Shown here: in pieces, positions 1 through 11,071 of the stretch
How the letters are laid out: each line of letters opens with the position of its first letter
Numbering within the stretch: position 1 is the first letter of the stretch
Assembly: GCF_902459505.1 (NCBI RefSeq)
Contig: NC_047084.1
Location: forward strand, 457,690,140-457,754,139
Reading direction: 5' to 3'
DNA: 64,000 bases
DNA from: Geotrypetes seraphini
Taxonomy: Eukaryota > Chordata > Amphibia > Gymnophiona > Dermophiidae
The notes under the pieces: model-generated
Told to the model about the DNA's origin: nothing
The model's database searches: none
The model's input: the letters and a program-made list of their open reading frames with translations, nothing else
Made by a program: the position numbers and the translations under genes

Positions 1-201
1 CCGAAACACGGACCGTGTTGGGTCCCCTACCTGGTAAAAGGTTTTTATTCAAAAGATTTATTTGTCATAATAAAGACTGCCTTCATCGTGTACATTCACC
101 TGCAGTTCTTTGGTTTCTATGTATGTACCAGCTACATTTTTATTTTGTTATGTTATTTGTTCATTCAAAATTCTCAATAAACAAATTGAACTAAAAAAAA
201 T
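1..201 (+). mobile_element. 3' end of a retroelement with poly(A), possibly Penelope-like
   Basis: The window opens with CCGAAACACGGACCGTGTTG, an inverted-repeat motif resembling the GAAAC side of hammerhead-like sequences in vertebrate Penelope-like elements. It then runs to an AATAAA-like end and A8 at 194-201. The A-run abuts the interrupted L1 frame, so this element probably inserted into that L1. The family call is tentative because the 5' part lies outside the window. Confidence 0.35.
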
Positions 202-1130
202 AAAGTTTATCCTTTGCCATTTTCCCAGTTAATTGTTGAAGGGTTGATACTTCTTTGTTAATTAAATCAATTTTTTCACTTGTGTCTTTCTTTTCATGTT
301 CTTTAGATTTTGTTAAGTCGTCAATTTTACTCACAACCATTGTAAATTCAGAAGAAGATTTCAATTCAACAGCTTCCAGTCTTTGTAGCATACACCAGAT
401 GCCATCCAGGGTTATCACCGCGGGAGGGGGAGAAAATATCTTTCCCTCTCCTTGAATAACTCGAAACTCAGCGGCTGGCAACAGCTCGGCTCTCTCTGCA
501 TGTGTCTGCAACAAGCCAACTGGGCTTGGAGACACTGCAATGTCACTGAAGTCTGACGCTGATCGCGGAGGAGGCAGGATAGACGGAGGAGGCAAAGAAA
601 TGTCAGGCCCAAAGGTTCCAGAGGCTCCTTCCTCTGAAGCCAAAGCAGGCGGCTCAACTCCGATAACAGATGGAGTGCTTGTTGTGAAAGAGTCCATCTT
701 CAACTGTCCTGGCGTAGAGAGATTTGGCCGGACAGAAGCCTTCCTTTTCGGAGGCATAGATTAGCAGGTATAGAACGCCGATACCCACAGACAATTCTAT
801 AGAGGAAACAGGAAGGAAAAAGTACGACGCTCACAACAGCAACTAGCCCGCCGCCCCCACCAAAATTTTTAATCGCAATTAATGCAGAGGCAGACATACA
901 ACCCGGCATCTCGGTCTTCAGCTCCTCCCTGCCCCACAAACCTTGCCTTTCTGCCCAAACTGCACTGATAATGCTCCTTCCAGCTGATGCAGAGCTCCTT
1001 TCTTTTGCCACGGCCTACCCACCAGAAACAGAAAGTTACATCTGAGGAGGTGGTCCATAATAGAAGGAAGAAGGCTTGCACCAGCTGGTAGGAGCGTGTC
1101 AACGCTGCCAGGCAAAGCTAGGTTCACGGG
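202..1130 (-). mobile_element. L1-type LINE, 5' UTR and start of ORF1
   Basis: The minus strand opens with MPPKRKASVRPN at 757 and continues for about 185 codons. The leader is Ser/Pro-rich, followed by a heptad-like segment (SKIDDLTKSKEHEKKD...LINKEVSTLQQL) typical of the L1 ORF1 coiled coil. The RNA-binding core is missing because the frame is cut near 200 by the poly(A) end of another element. Sequence from 758 to about 1130 is probably the element's 5' UTR. ORF1p normally coats L1 RNA as a trimer. The family is judged from layout only. Confidence 0.5.
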
Positions 1131-1892
1131 GCAGGCATGGGGAGGGAGGTTGGAGATAGATACACCAAGCTGTATGTCTGTGTAGAATTTCCCTCAAGGA
1201 GGATGAAGTCCTGGTTCAAGGGCTGCCGTCACCGCCGAGACTTTTCTACATGGCCCTACTTTTCCGGCTTGCAATCAGTGTGGTGCCGGAAATCCTGTGC
1301 TGTTCTCACAAGACTTGAAAACAGGGCAGGATTTTAAAGACCACGTTGATCGCATGCTTTACATTAGCACTGTAGAGAAAAGCTGCAAAAGCAGGAAGAA
1401 CCCTTCCAACAATGTTCTTTGTCGGCTAGAAGAGACGGAGTTCAGGGACAGAAGATAAGGTAAAAAAGGTACTGGGAGAACAAGGGGTTAAGAAAAATGG
1501 GAGAGGGAGGACTAGTTAAATGCAGCTTGCACAGAACAGGAGATAATCTAGAGGTGCAAGAGGTAAGGGAATTGTGTGTGTTGCGGGGGGGGGGGAGGGA
1601 AGATCTGGGAAAGGAGGAAAGGAGATTGTGTAAGGGAGAGGGTGCTGGAGACAACATGGGAAATTATGTGGGAAGAATTGAGAGAGGTATGTGCCGTGGC
1701 TGGAAGGGGTGGAGCCTCAGTGACCCCCATCCCTAAGATTGCCCTGTATGAGTGTCAGTACCTTTCCCCCCCTCAAAAAAAAAAAAAAAAAAAAGCACTG
1801 GAATTTTGAAAACAGCACAGAATAGAATAGATTTTGAAGGTAGCATCCTTCTTCCTAAAGAAGACCCAGGTTACAGTTCCTGCGGGGGAGCC
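1131..1892. other. Gene-free interval with an A-run
   Basis: No credible coding or RNA gene. It holds G-rich sequence, a short poly-G stretch near 1585 and a 20-base A-run (about 1776-1795) that may be the tail of an old retroinsertion. Open frames here are short and unlike known families. Confidence 0.5.
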
Positions 1893-1993
1893 GGTGCCGG
1901 GATGCGGTGGTTAGACGGAGCAGCTGCAGAATAAGGAGGGTGGCCGGCTGTGCAGCCCCTTGGGACGTGCACCCGGGGCGGACCTCCCCCCCT
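1893..1993 (+). mobile_element. Fragment of a CAGTGGCGTA-type hAT MITE
   Basis: AGGGTGGCCGGCTGTGCAGC followed by a GGGGCGGACC block matches the 3' part of the complete MITE at 33109-34204. The terminal CGCCACTG is missing because the 3' end of the CR1-like LINE begins at about 1994, so the LINE is the younger insertion or the join is a deletion. Confidence 0.5.
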
Positions 1994-2061
1994 TGGTAGA
2001 AACATAGAAACATAGAAATAGACGGCAGATAAGGGCCCACGGCCCATCTAGTCTGCCCACC

Positions 2062-5000
2062 TTAATGTCCCTCCCCTACCTTTGCCCTGTGAATAGATCC
2101 CATGTGCCGATCCCATTTGGCCTTAAAATCAGGCACGCTGCTGGCCTCAATCACCTGTAGTGGAAGACTATTCCAGCGATCAACCACTCTTTCAGTGAAA
2201 AAGAATTTCCTGGTGTCACCTCGTAGTTTCCCGCCCCTGATTTTCAACGGATGCCCTCTTGTTGTCGTGGGACCCTTGAAAAAGAAGATATCTTCCTCCG
2301 CCTCGATGCGGCCCGTAAGATACTTGAACGTCTCGATCATGTCCCCCCCTCTCTGCGTTCCTTGAGCGAGTATAGCTGTAATTTGTCAAGCCGTTTTTCG
2401 TATGGTAGATCCTTGAGTCCCGAGACCATCCGGGTGGCCATTCTTTGCACCGACTCCAGTCTCAGCACATCCTTGCGATAATGCGGCCTCCAGAATTGCA
2501 CACAGTATTCCAGGTGGGGCCTCACCATGGATCTATACAATGGCATAATGACTTCCGCCTTACGACTGACGAAACCCCTTCGTATGCAGCCCATGATTTG
2601 TCTTGCCTTGGACGAAGCCTGCTCCACTTGATTGGCAGACTTCATGTCCTCACTGACGATTACCCCCAAGTCTCATTCTGCTACCGTTTTTGCTAGGATC
2701 TCGCCATTAAGGGTATAAGACTTGCATGGATTCTGGCTGCCCAGGTGCATAACTTTGCATTTTTTGGCATTGAAGTTGAGTTGCCATGTCCTAGACCATC
2801 GCTCCAGTAGGAGTAGGTCGTGCATCATGTTGTCGGGCACTGAATCTTCGTCTGTTGTGCATTTGCCCACTATATTACTCAGTTTGGCGTCATCGGCGAA
2901 TAATGTTATTTTACCTCGAAGCCCTTCTGCCAAGTCTCTTATAAAGATGTTGAATAGGATTGGGCCCAAGACTGAGCCCTGTGGTACTCCACTAATCACC
3001 TCCGTCATTTCGGAGGGGGTGCCGTTCACCACCACCCTTTGGAGCCTACCTCCAAGCCAGCTCCCAACCCATTTCGTCAATGTGTCACCTAATCCTATAG
3101 AACTCATCTTGCTCAGTAACCTGCGGTGTGGTACGCTATCGAATGCTTTGCTAAAGTCCAGGTACACGATGTCCAGGGACTCCCCAATATCCAGCTTCCC
3201 CGTTACCCAGTCAAAGAAGCTGATCAGGTTGGATTGGCAGGATTTCCCCTTAGTAAATCCATGTTGTCGGGGATCCCGTAGATTCTCCTCATCCAGGATC
3301 TTATCTAATTGGTATTTGATTAGAGTTTCCATTAGTTTGCTCACTATCGATGTTAGACTCACTGGTCTGTAGTTTGCTGTCTCCATCTTTGAGCCTTTCT
3401 TGTGGAGTGGAGTTGGTCCTCCAGTCCAATGGGACGCTGCCTGTACTAAGGGAGAGGTTGAAGAGCGCGGACAGTGGCTCCGCCAAGACATCACTCAGCT
3501 CCCTAAGCACCCTGGGGTGCAGGTTGTCCGGCCCCATTGCCTTGCTAACCTTGAGCCTTGACAGCTCACCGTAGACACTGCTGGGTGTAAACTCAAAGTT
3601 ACTAAACGGGTCAACTGAGCCAACCCTTGTCTGTAGCTGAGGGCCGAGCCCTGGCGCTTCTCGGGTGAAGACTGAGCAGAAGTATTCATTTAATAGTTGG
3701 GCTTTTTCCGAATCCTTTTCCACATAGTCTCCGTCTGGTTTCCTAAGACGTACAATCCCGCCTGAGTTTTTTCTTCTATCACTGATATACCTGAAGAAGG
3801 ATTTATCTCCCTTCTGGATGTTCTTTGCTAGAGACTCCTCCATGAGGAATTTAGCCTCCCTGACTGCTGTTTTGACGGCTTTTGATTTGGCCAGGTAGTC
3901 TGCTCTAGAGTCCTGCTTCCCTGATTGTTTGTAAGAGATGAATGCTTTTTTCTTCTCCTTGATCAGGTCTGAGATCTCCGCAGTAAACCACTGTGGCTTA
4001 TTGTTCCTTCGCCGTTTACTTACTGATTTTACATAGCGGTTTGTTGCTTCTTGTATGGTTGCTTTCAAAGTCGACCACATGTCTTCCACATTATCGGTTT
4101 CTTCTTGGCTTTGTAGCGCCTGGTGAACGAAGTCTCCCATTTCTTTGAAATTTGTGTCCTTGAATTTGAGGACTTTGGTTAGTGTAGTAGATTTAGTGAA
4201 ACCTTTCCTGATATTGAACCATACCATGTTGTGGTCACTGGAGGCCAATGTGTCGCCCACCGAGACCTCTGTGACACTTTCTCCATTGGTAAGTATCAGG
4301 TCCAGTATTGCCTGATCCCTTGTCGGTTCCAACACCAGTTGCCTGAGGCTTGCTCCTTTCATAGAGTTTAATAGCCTCCTGCTGCTGCCGGAAGCAGAGG
4401 TAAGTGTAACCCAATCCACATCAGGCATGTTGAAGTCACCTAGCAATACTGTGTCCCCACGCAAAGTGATATTTTCTATATCTTCGATTATTTCCATATC
4501 CAGGTCATCCTGTTGTCTTGGGGGTCTGTAAATTACGCCAAGATACAAGCATTTGTCCTTCCCTCTGGCCAAATTAACCCAAAGGGATTCCCCAGTATAC
4601 TGGACATCTGAGATTCTCGTGACCTTAATGTCATCTTTAGTATATAATGCTACACCCCCTCCCTTCCTACCCTCTCTGTCCCGGCAAAGCAAGTTGTAAC
4701 CTGGTATGACCATGTCCCACCCGTGGGAGTCTGTGAGCCAGGTTTCGGATATCGCCACCACATCCAGGTCGGCATTCCTTATTTCTGTTTCCAATTCCAG
4801 GATCTTGTTTCCTAAACTGTGTGCGTTGACGTACATAGCCCTCCATGTTATATTTTTGTTATGTCTCAATGGGGATATTCCTGTTTGAGCTATTTGAACA
4901 CCTTTAGCATTGTTTGTGTTATTTGTGCTTTCCTGAGGCTCAGAACCACAATGTGTACTCCCCATATACCCAGAACTACAGTGTGTACTCCCCCTAGACC

Positions 5001-5301
5001 CGGAATTACAATGTGACCCATAAATATGATGTGACCCTACTCCCGACACCCCTGACCCAGAATTTCGGTGTCTACTTTCCTCAGCCTCATAAATGTATTG
5101 GCATTTTAGTTCGCCTGGTATGTTGTTTGTGCCTGTACCCTCCCCCGACTTACCTAGTTTAAAGCCCTGTGGAGTAGGCGGGCTAGGCGGTGTCCAAGGA
5201 CATTCTTCCCTCTTCTGGTTAGGTGTAGCCCGTCGTGTCCCTGTAGTCCTTGCAATGCTTCTCCATGGTGCAGAAACCCAAAGTTCATCTCCTTGCACCA
5301 T
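2062..5301 (-). pseudogene. LINE ORF2: APE endonuclease and reverse transcriptase, lightly broken
   Basis: N-terminal APE endonuclease (MYVNAHSLGNK, ISETWLTDSHGWD, GVIYRPPRQQ, LLGDFNMPDVDW, ASSDHNMVWF), then an RT with YLDFSKAFDSVPH, VPQGSVLGPILFN and FADDAKL, then the C-terminal LEYCVQFWRPHY and ETFKYL region. The frame is interrupted by a one-base shift near 3410 (LDWRT / LHKKGSK), a TGA at about 2670-2672 inside VAE-DLGVIV, and a further shift near 2340 in a C-run. The catalytic motifs themselves are all present. Endonuclease and RT drive target-primed reverse transcription. Confidence 0.88.
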
Positions 5302-6287
5302 CCTCGCAGCCAGTCGTTCGCCCTTTGTATTCGATCCTCTCTGGCTCTGCCCTTGCCCCTCACTGGGAGAATCGAGGAGAAGACTACCTGCGCATCCATC
5401 CTCCTCAGCTTCTCCCCCAGGGCCCTGAAGTCTTCAGGGATGCTGTCCGGGCTGCTCCTTGCGGTGTCGTTGGTTCCGACGTGGATTAGAACCATGGGGA
5501 AGTGGTCTCGGGGCTTGATGAGTCTGTCAATGCAAGCAGTGACATCCCGGATCCTGGCCCCTGGCAAACAGCAGACCTCTCTTGATTGTAGGTCTGGTCT
5601 GCAGATTGGTCCCTCGGTGCCCCTCAGCAGCGAATCTCCGATGACCACCACTCTGCGCTTCTTAGGGGTGGGCTGTACTGTTGATTCCGGAGTTGGAACC
5701 GTCTGCTGAACAACTACTTGTAGCTCTTTCTCCGGACCTTCCTGTAGCAGCTGATATCTGTTCCTTAGGGCGATATGAGGTGTCGATGTTGAGCTGTCCT
5801 GTATGGGGGAAAAAGAGACAGAGTTAGGTCCTCTGCATTTTCTTGTGGAGGAAGTCACCAACTGCCAGGAGTCAGCGTCTCCAACCACTTCCTGCATTCC
5901 GGTAGTTTGTTTCAAGGTGGCCGTTTTGGATGCTATGGGTGTTCCCAGGGTGGTCTTGTCAGGTTCCTGTTCAGCGATCTGAGACAGCTCCTGGATGACT
6001 CCATCGATGAAGGTCTCGTCATCTCGGATGCTCCTTAAGCGCTGAACCTCCTCTCTCAGGCTCTTTAGCTCCATCAAAAGGCTTTCGTCCGGTTGAACCA
6101 TTACTTCTGTCTGCGTTGAGACTGTAGACATCTTTGAGGGGATGGCCTCGGTCTGTACAGAGACCTCTGCCCTCCGTCCTGGTTCTCCTTCCATCTGTAC
6201 TCGGACCATAGCCATCCCCTGGGTGCTCTCGGTGACTGAACTGCCTGTTTTGATTGAAGTCTTGCTGCTTCTAGTCCTACCTGCCAT
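5154..6287 (-). CDS. LINE ORF1 protein with coiled coil and SGNH/GDSL esterase domain
   Basis: 377 residues without a break. Residues about 60-110 form a coiled-coil candidate (LLMELKSLREEVQRLRSIR). Residues about 210-375 are an SGNH hydrolase domain: block I is VVVIGDSLLRG with the nucleophile serine, block III is HVGTNDTA, and the C-terminal block is DGLHLTRRGK with the catalytic Asp-His pair. CR1-clade ORF1 proteins are known to carry this esterase, thought to aid RNP or membrane interactions. The start MAGRTRSSKT follows stops in all nearby frames. Its end overlaps the open frame of ORF2 by about 150 bases. Confidence 0.85.
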   Translation of the reverse strand: MAGRTRSSKTSIKTGSSVTESTQGMAMVRVQMEGEPGRRAEVSVQTEAIPSKMSTVSTQTEVMVQPDESLLMELKSLREEVQRLRSIRDDETFIDGVIQELSQIAEQEPDKTTLGTPIASKTATLKQTTGMQEVVGDADSWQLVTSSTRKCRGPNSVSFSPIQDSSTSTPHIALRNRYQLLQEGPEKELQVVVQQTVPTPESTVQPTPKKRRVVVIGDSLLRGTEGPICRPDLQSREVCCLPGARIRDVTACIDRLIKPRDHFPMVLIHVGTNDTARSSPDSIPEDFRALGEKLRRMDAQVVFSSILPVRGKGRAREDRIQRANDWLRGWCKEMNFGFLHHGEALQGLQGHDGLHLTRRGKNVLGHRLARLLHRALN

Positions 6288-6295
6288 TACAAAGG

Positions 6296-6660
6296 TTTAT
6301 TGTTATTATTTCTTAATTTAAAATTTTTTTTAAACACTGATAGGTGTCTAAGGCCCCCATAGGGGTCAGAGACCGGGATCTATACCAGGGGTGTTCCCAG
6401 GACACAAGAGTAGGATCTCCCACCAAAGGGCTATATAACGCTGGTGTGTGAGCTGCCTTGTTGTAGGTGTCCTCTGTATTTCATATCGACCCACTTCAGC
6501 TAATCGAGTAAACCATTGAGGGTAGGTAGCTACCTTGTCAGACACCCAATGTTGTAACAGAAGCTTTTTCGCCACCAAGACGGCCATGTATGGCCTCATC
6601 CCTTCTGATATGAATTCCTGTTTGAGAGGTAGAACTGGCATCATCAGTAGTATGGCCTAG
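6296..6660 (-). mobile_element. L1-type LINE, C-terminal end of ORF2 and 3' tail
   Basis: The minus-strand frame 6366-6644 reads AKKLLLQHWVSDKVATYPQW and ends ALWWEILL, the pattern seen at the extreme C-terminus of L1/Tx1-type ORF2 proteins. The T-rich stretch at 6307-6332 would be its poly(A) end. The 5' remainder is missing. It abuts the CR1-like LINE. Confidence 0.55.
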
Positions 6661-7643
6661 ACAGCAACTTTCTGACTTTATGCCACCTTTTTTTCAGTAG
6701 GAAGTAGCTTGACTGGCAGGGGCTATAAAAAACTGCACCTCTGACCTCAGGAGGAAAATGGTGCTGTTGGACTGGAAGAGGGTAGGGGGCATCCACAAGT
6801 TTGCCCAGGACCCTAGATGGTTAAAGGAACCCTGTGATCTGAAGGAATGGTTACTTTCTGTGGCCAAACAATAATGATATTTGTCAGTGGGCCACACATA
6901 CAGTAGTGGAAGTAATGGCCATGCATATTTTCCTGATGCATATGCATTAAGAATATTATGAAAACCTGGTCTGGAAGTCTGGAAGTGAAGACTAAGGCAC
7001 TAGTGGCTTGTTTCCTACTCTAGCTTCCATGGCATGGGTGACCAATTAGAATGAGACAGCAGTTCTGAGGATACGGCAGAGTGGGAAGGCAGCATGAAGA
7101 TTCTTTGGGCCTGTGGTAGTCACTGGAGTTGCATAGTGAGAAACAGAGTTGATTGAAGGCTGGAGCTAGGGATAAATCCTGAGGAGATCTGGCAGGGCAG
7201 AAGACAGGTGAAAGGAGTTTGTGTTTTGGGGATGGCAAGGCAGGTTAGTTACGCAGTGGGTTGGAAAGGCCCAAAGAGTGGTGATGGCAGACAGTTGGGG
7301 GGGGAGGAGAAGGGCAGGAATGGCCTGACAGAACAATTTTCTCAGGCTTGTTTGAGAAAGGTAGTCTAGTCCTACCTCAGTGTTTGTCACACTTTCTCAA
7401 AAACAACTCTGTTTAGTTTTCAACTATCCATAGCAGCCTTCCCCTAAAATTTCCAGGATTTCCATGTGTAAATACTTAGATTGACATTCTTGTTAACCAA
7501 GTTTCAGTTCAACCCTCTCTCAACCGGGAATCGAGGGAATAAATAATAAAATTCTATTAACCTTTTCTATAGACCACCACAGTTTGATCCCTGAAGAGGC
7601 CTCTGATTTCTCCCTGCCCTTCTTTTCTTTGTGTTTCTGACAG
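6661..7643. other. Gene-free interval upstream of the TMCC/TEX28-like exon
   Basis: No exon recognised. A decayed palindromic MITE-like stretch lies at about 6894-6968 (GCATATTTTCC...GATGCATATGC), related to the 29240/36254 family. The last 100 bases form the pyrimidine tract of the TMCC/TEX28-like intron. Confidence 0.5.
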
Positions 7644-7943
7644 GAGATGCTGGATTCATACCAGGCCCGAATTACCAAGCTTGAGCAGCAGCAAAGCACC
7701 AGCCTGGACTCATCAGAAAGATTGAGTACGCGGAGGCTCCTCAGCAAACTGATAAAACTTTTATTTGCCATTCTCACGATCCTTGTCATCTGCGTCTCTA
7801 CCATGAGTGCATGTATTTTTCCCCTAGTTAAAACACGCTTGCGCATTGGCATTACTCTGGCCACACTGGTGCTGTGGGCTGTGCTTTGGTATCACTGGGA
7901 CTATGTGCTCCAAGTCCTGTGGGATTCCTGGTTCATAACCTAA
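7644..7943 (+). CDS. Terminal coding exon of a TMCC/TEX28-family transmembrane coiled-coil protein
   Basis: An acceptor (TTCTGACAG) is followed by an open frame reading EMLDSYQARITKLEQQQ, then two hydrophobic stretches (LIKLLFAILTILVICVSTM and IGITLATLVLWAVLWY) separated by FPLVKTRLR, and a TAA stop. The end of a coiled coil followed by a two-helix membrane hairpin with a K-T-R-x-R linker and a W-x-H-W-D motif is the C-terminal layout of TMCC1-3 and TEX28. TEX28 neighbours the red/green opsins in human and lies tail to tail with them, as this exon does with the LWS gene. The exon is phase 0. I could not find upstream exons, which may lie outside the window or be too diverged. The family is fairly secure; the exact orthologue (TEX28) is inferred from context. 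Confidence 0.78.
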   Translation, partial: EMLDSYQARITKLEQQQSTSLDSSERLSTRRLLSKLIKLLFAILTILVICVSTMSACIFPLVKTRLRIGITLATLVLWAVLWYHWDYVLQVLWDSWFIT

Positions 7944-8650
7944 GCTGGATTCTGTGGACTGGAAGATCCTCAGCTCCATCCCCTTTAACTGACACCGCTG
8001 AAAGAGAAAGCCAAAGAAAAATCAGCTGCTCTTCTTATTCTCCTACTACTACTGCCTTTGCCAGCACCAAAAGCAGCATCTCCATCACATCTCTGGGCCG
8101 GGATGGTCCACTTACCCACAGTGACTGCATTATTACTTTTCTCTCTCTCTGGTTTCCTAGATTCTAGAGACCTTGAAAACACTGAAAGAAGGTGCAACGT
8201 GAAATCCTGGTTTCTGTTGGGCTTACTTTTCTTTTTGCTATAGAATGATTGAGTTTCTTTCCTGTCTTTTGATTTTCTATATAATTGTATTATTATGTGA
8301 ACCGCTTTGAGTTGCTTGACAGAAAGAGGCAGTATAACAAATTCCTAATAAACAATAACACTATATAGAGTCACAGAAATCTTTGCAAGCTATGAAGCTT
8401 ATTTTTGAGGCTCTATTCATGTTTTGGACAGCTGAAAATCAGTATTTAGACTTCCATATTGCATGACATCCAAATATCAATGTTATAAAATCAGAGTAAG
8501 GACATCTTAAAGTGCTGTATGTCCATATAGAAAAAGGGTGTGGTCTGAGTGGGACTAGGGAGGAGCCAAAAGATGGATATCCTGCTTCTTGTGACCCTGG
8601 GCAAGACGCTTAATCCTCCATTGCCCCAGATACAAAATAGGTACACGCCC
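7944..8650 (+). other. Probable 3' UTR of the TMCC/TEX28-like gene, then old repeats
   Basis: Non-coding. It holds an L2/SINE-type tail at about 8290-8362 with the candidate poly(A) signal, and a CORE-SINE fragment at 8577-8650 (TGTGACCCTGGGCAAGACGC). Confidence 0.45.
8347..8352 (+). terminator. Candidate polyadenylation signal (AATAAA) for the TMCC/TEX28-like gene
   Basis: AATAAA about 400 bases past the stop. It sits in a short L2/SINE-like tail (ACCGCTTTGAGTTG...GGCAGTATAA), so the signal, if used, was probably donated by a mobile element. Confidence 0.35.
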
Positions 8651-8894
8651 TTTGCCTTCCCCTGTATTTTTTTGGTGCTCTCTCTGATTTCACTTCCTAG
8701 GAAGTGATGTCAGAGAGAGCATCAAAAAGGTACGGGGAAGGCAAGGGGCGTGCATGGCAAGGAGAGGAGCATGGAGCGAGCGGGTGAGTGAGCAGGCGGG
8801 TGAGCAGGGGGGGAGCAGAGAGGAGGAGATGTCCTGCCACACCCATAGGAAGACCGCGCACAGGGCGGACCACACACCCCTTACTACATCACTG
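8651..8894 (+). mobile_element. Partial hAT MITE with internal palindrome
   Basis: Ends CTTACTACATCACTG, a diverged CAGTGGCGTAG-type terminal repeat as in 27397-27839. Its left part forms a palindrome around 8700: GCTCTCTCTGAT...CACTTCCTAGGAAGTGATG...AGAGAGAGC. The left terminal repeat was not found. Confidence 0.45.
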
Positions 8895-9439
8895 AGGATC
8901 AAGAAGCGTGCTTGTGTCCAATGTTTGAGGTGTTTTGTTCTCTGTCTTTGATGGCTGGAGGTGGCAGGGCGGGTGTTCAATAGTATTAAGCTGTCTAATG
9001 CAAGGAGGTTTAACTTGGACCATACACTGCTCAAACTAGATTGTTAGGTGATGATGTTGTAAATAGATGATTATTAGTATGACCAAAATTCAGGTCCTCT
9101 ATAGATCAATAAAACAATTTAAACAAAGGCCTTTGTAAGACTGAGACTAGAAGAATCTACCCTACCTTACCGATGACTCTAAAGTTAAAGAACGCAGGGA
9201 GGGGATGGTTTGATATCTTGGACACCCTATAAATGAGGATGTAGTTAACATGTAGCAGCATCTGAATGATCTCATGGGTTTTACTTGCAGGCAGCTCATA
9301 TGAAGCAAAAGACCTGATATGATCATAATGTCTGAAGCACAGTGGGATAGATTTAAGAAAAGACACCTAAAATTAGGTGCTGGGACACAGTGCACTAGGT
9401 GAAGATTCTCTAATGACAATTGTGTAAAACCACATATAT
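8895..9439. other. Gene-free interval
   Basis: I see no gene, structured RNA or clear mobile element here; short open frames have no family resemblance. Confidence 0.4.
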
Positions 9440-10384
9440 GTATCACACTGCGTGGAGATACAGTGCTGGTGGGAGACTTTAATATGCCCAATGTGGACTG
9501 GAACAAACCTTGCGCTACAACCAGCAGCAGCAAGAGGCTACTTGCTTCCATGCAAGGAGCACACCTCAAGCAGATGGTATTGGAACCCACCAGGGACCAG
9601 GCAATCCTGGACCTGTTGCTCACCAAGGAAGACAGTGTTACAGAGGTATCGGTGGGAGACACCTTGGCATCCAGCGACCACAACATGGTTTGGTTCCACC
9701 TCAAGAAAGGATTCACTAGGCCAAACACATTGACCAAGGTCCTAAATTTTAAGGGAACTAACTTTCAGGGTATGGGGGACTATGTCTACAAAGTGCTGCA
9801 AAACCAGAGCACAACAGACAATGTGGAGGAACTATAGTCGACTCTGAAATCTACCCTGCAAGGAGCAACAAACATATACATCAAAACCAAGAGCAAGCGA
9901 CGCAGAAAAAATAGACCACAGTGGTTCTCCACAGAGATCTCAGAACTAGTAAAGCAAAAAAGAAAAGCTTTTGTAAACTATAAACAATCACAATGACCGG
10001 AAGCTAAGGAAACCTATCTGGCCAAATCCAGAAAAGTCAAAACGATAGTCAGAGAGGCCAAACTCCGGATGGAAGAAAACATAGCTAGGCAGGTAAAGAA
10101 CGGAGAGAAATCCTTTTTTAAATATGTTAGCGACAGGAAGAAGAACACAGGCGGTATTTGGCGCCTAAAGAAAGCTGATGGCAACTTTACAGATTCGGAC
10201 GCAGACAACTACTTCTGCTCAGTCTTCACCTGCGAAGCACCGGGATCCGGTCCTCATCTACAGACAAAGGGGAATTTGGGGGATCCATGTCAGGACATGG
10301 AATTTACTGCGAGTGAAGTCTACCAAGAACTATCAAAATTAAAAGTAAACAAAGCTATGGGCCCGGACGATCTACACCCTAGAG
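9440..10384 (+). mobile_element. CR1-like LINE, 5'-truncated, left part (endonuclease to start of RT)
   Basis: Enters ORF2 inside the endonuclease (LVGDFNMPNVDW, LEPTRDQAILDLL, ASSDHNMVWF), then the linker (NTGGIWRLKKADG) and MGPDDLHPR before the RT. Stops interrupt the frame at about 9835 (VEEL-STLKS) and 9994 (YKQSQ-PEAKE), both consistent with C-to-T or G-to-A decay. It is split by the hAT element beginning at 10385 and resumes at 15760. It differs enough from the 1994-6295 copy to be another subfamily. Confidence 0.88.
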
Positions 10385-11071
10385 CAGTGATGGCTAACCT
10401 TTTTGAGCCCGAGTGCCCAAACTGCCGCACAAAACCAAAGAATTTCCTCAAAGTGCCAGCACGTCAATTAAACCTTAATAACAAGATTTTAGTATCTAAA
10501 AACTCTTTATAAAGTTTCCTGAACTATGTAACATCATTTTTAAAGGTTGGAATCTTTGTATTGTCAGAGAATCAATTTGATTCACAATCCTTTGGTTTTC
10601 ATTTCAATTTATTGGCAATTTATAATGTTTTAATGATTTCATACAATTTAATGAATTTAAGAAGAATTTGATTCAGTTACACAATATATTTTAAATGTAT
10701 TATTCACATAACATGTCAAATGTATCCTGAGTAAAAAAAAAGATAAACTTCTTAAAACTGTTAACTGTGTCAAGACTCGGTGTGTATTCCCAAAGAGTCT
10801 ATACATGTTTTTTTGTAAAATTTACAATCAAATTAGAAAATAGTTAAATCATTACATTTCTAATAATATGATGTAAAGAAAACAAAAGAGCTTTCAATTA
10901 AACCAACCGTTTTTATTGGAAATTCCAGATTGGAATACAACAGGGCCATGTAAAGTCCCTTTTTTAAATAACATCTTTAAATAATATTTAAATAACTTAG
11001 AAAGTGTCTTAACTGCAAACAGAAAACACTACTTCAAGTAAACATATGCATTGGGCATGCTCTGAAAAAAA

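Larger units (their letters stand above)
1994..6295 (-). mobile_element. Nearly full-length CR1-like LINE with ORF1 and ORF2
   Basis: A non-LTR retrotransposon in the usual CR1 order on the minus strand: ORF1 (5154-6287), ORF2 endonuclease and reverse transcriptase (about 2062-5301), then a 3' end of TTTCTATG repeats (about 1994-2010). Only about three lesions break ORF2, so it is a fairly young copy. The same 3' end recurs as fragments elsewhere (for example 55625-55803), showing an active family in this lineage. A target duplication was not found. Confidence 0.9.
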
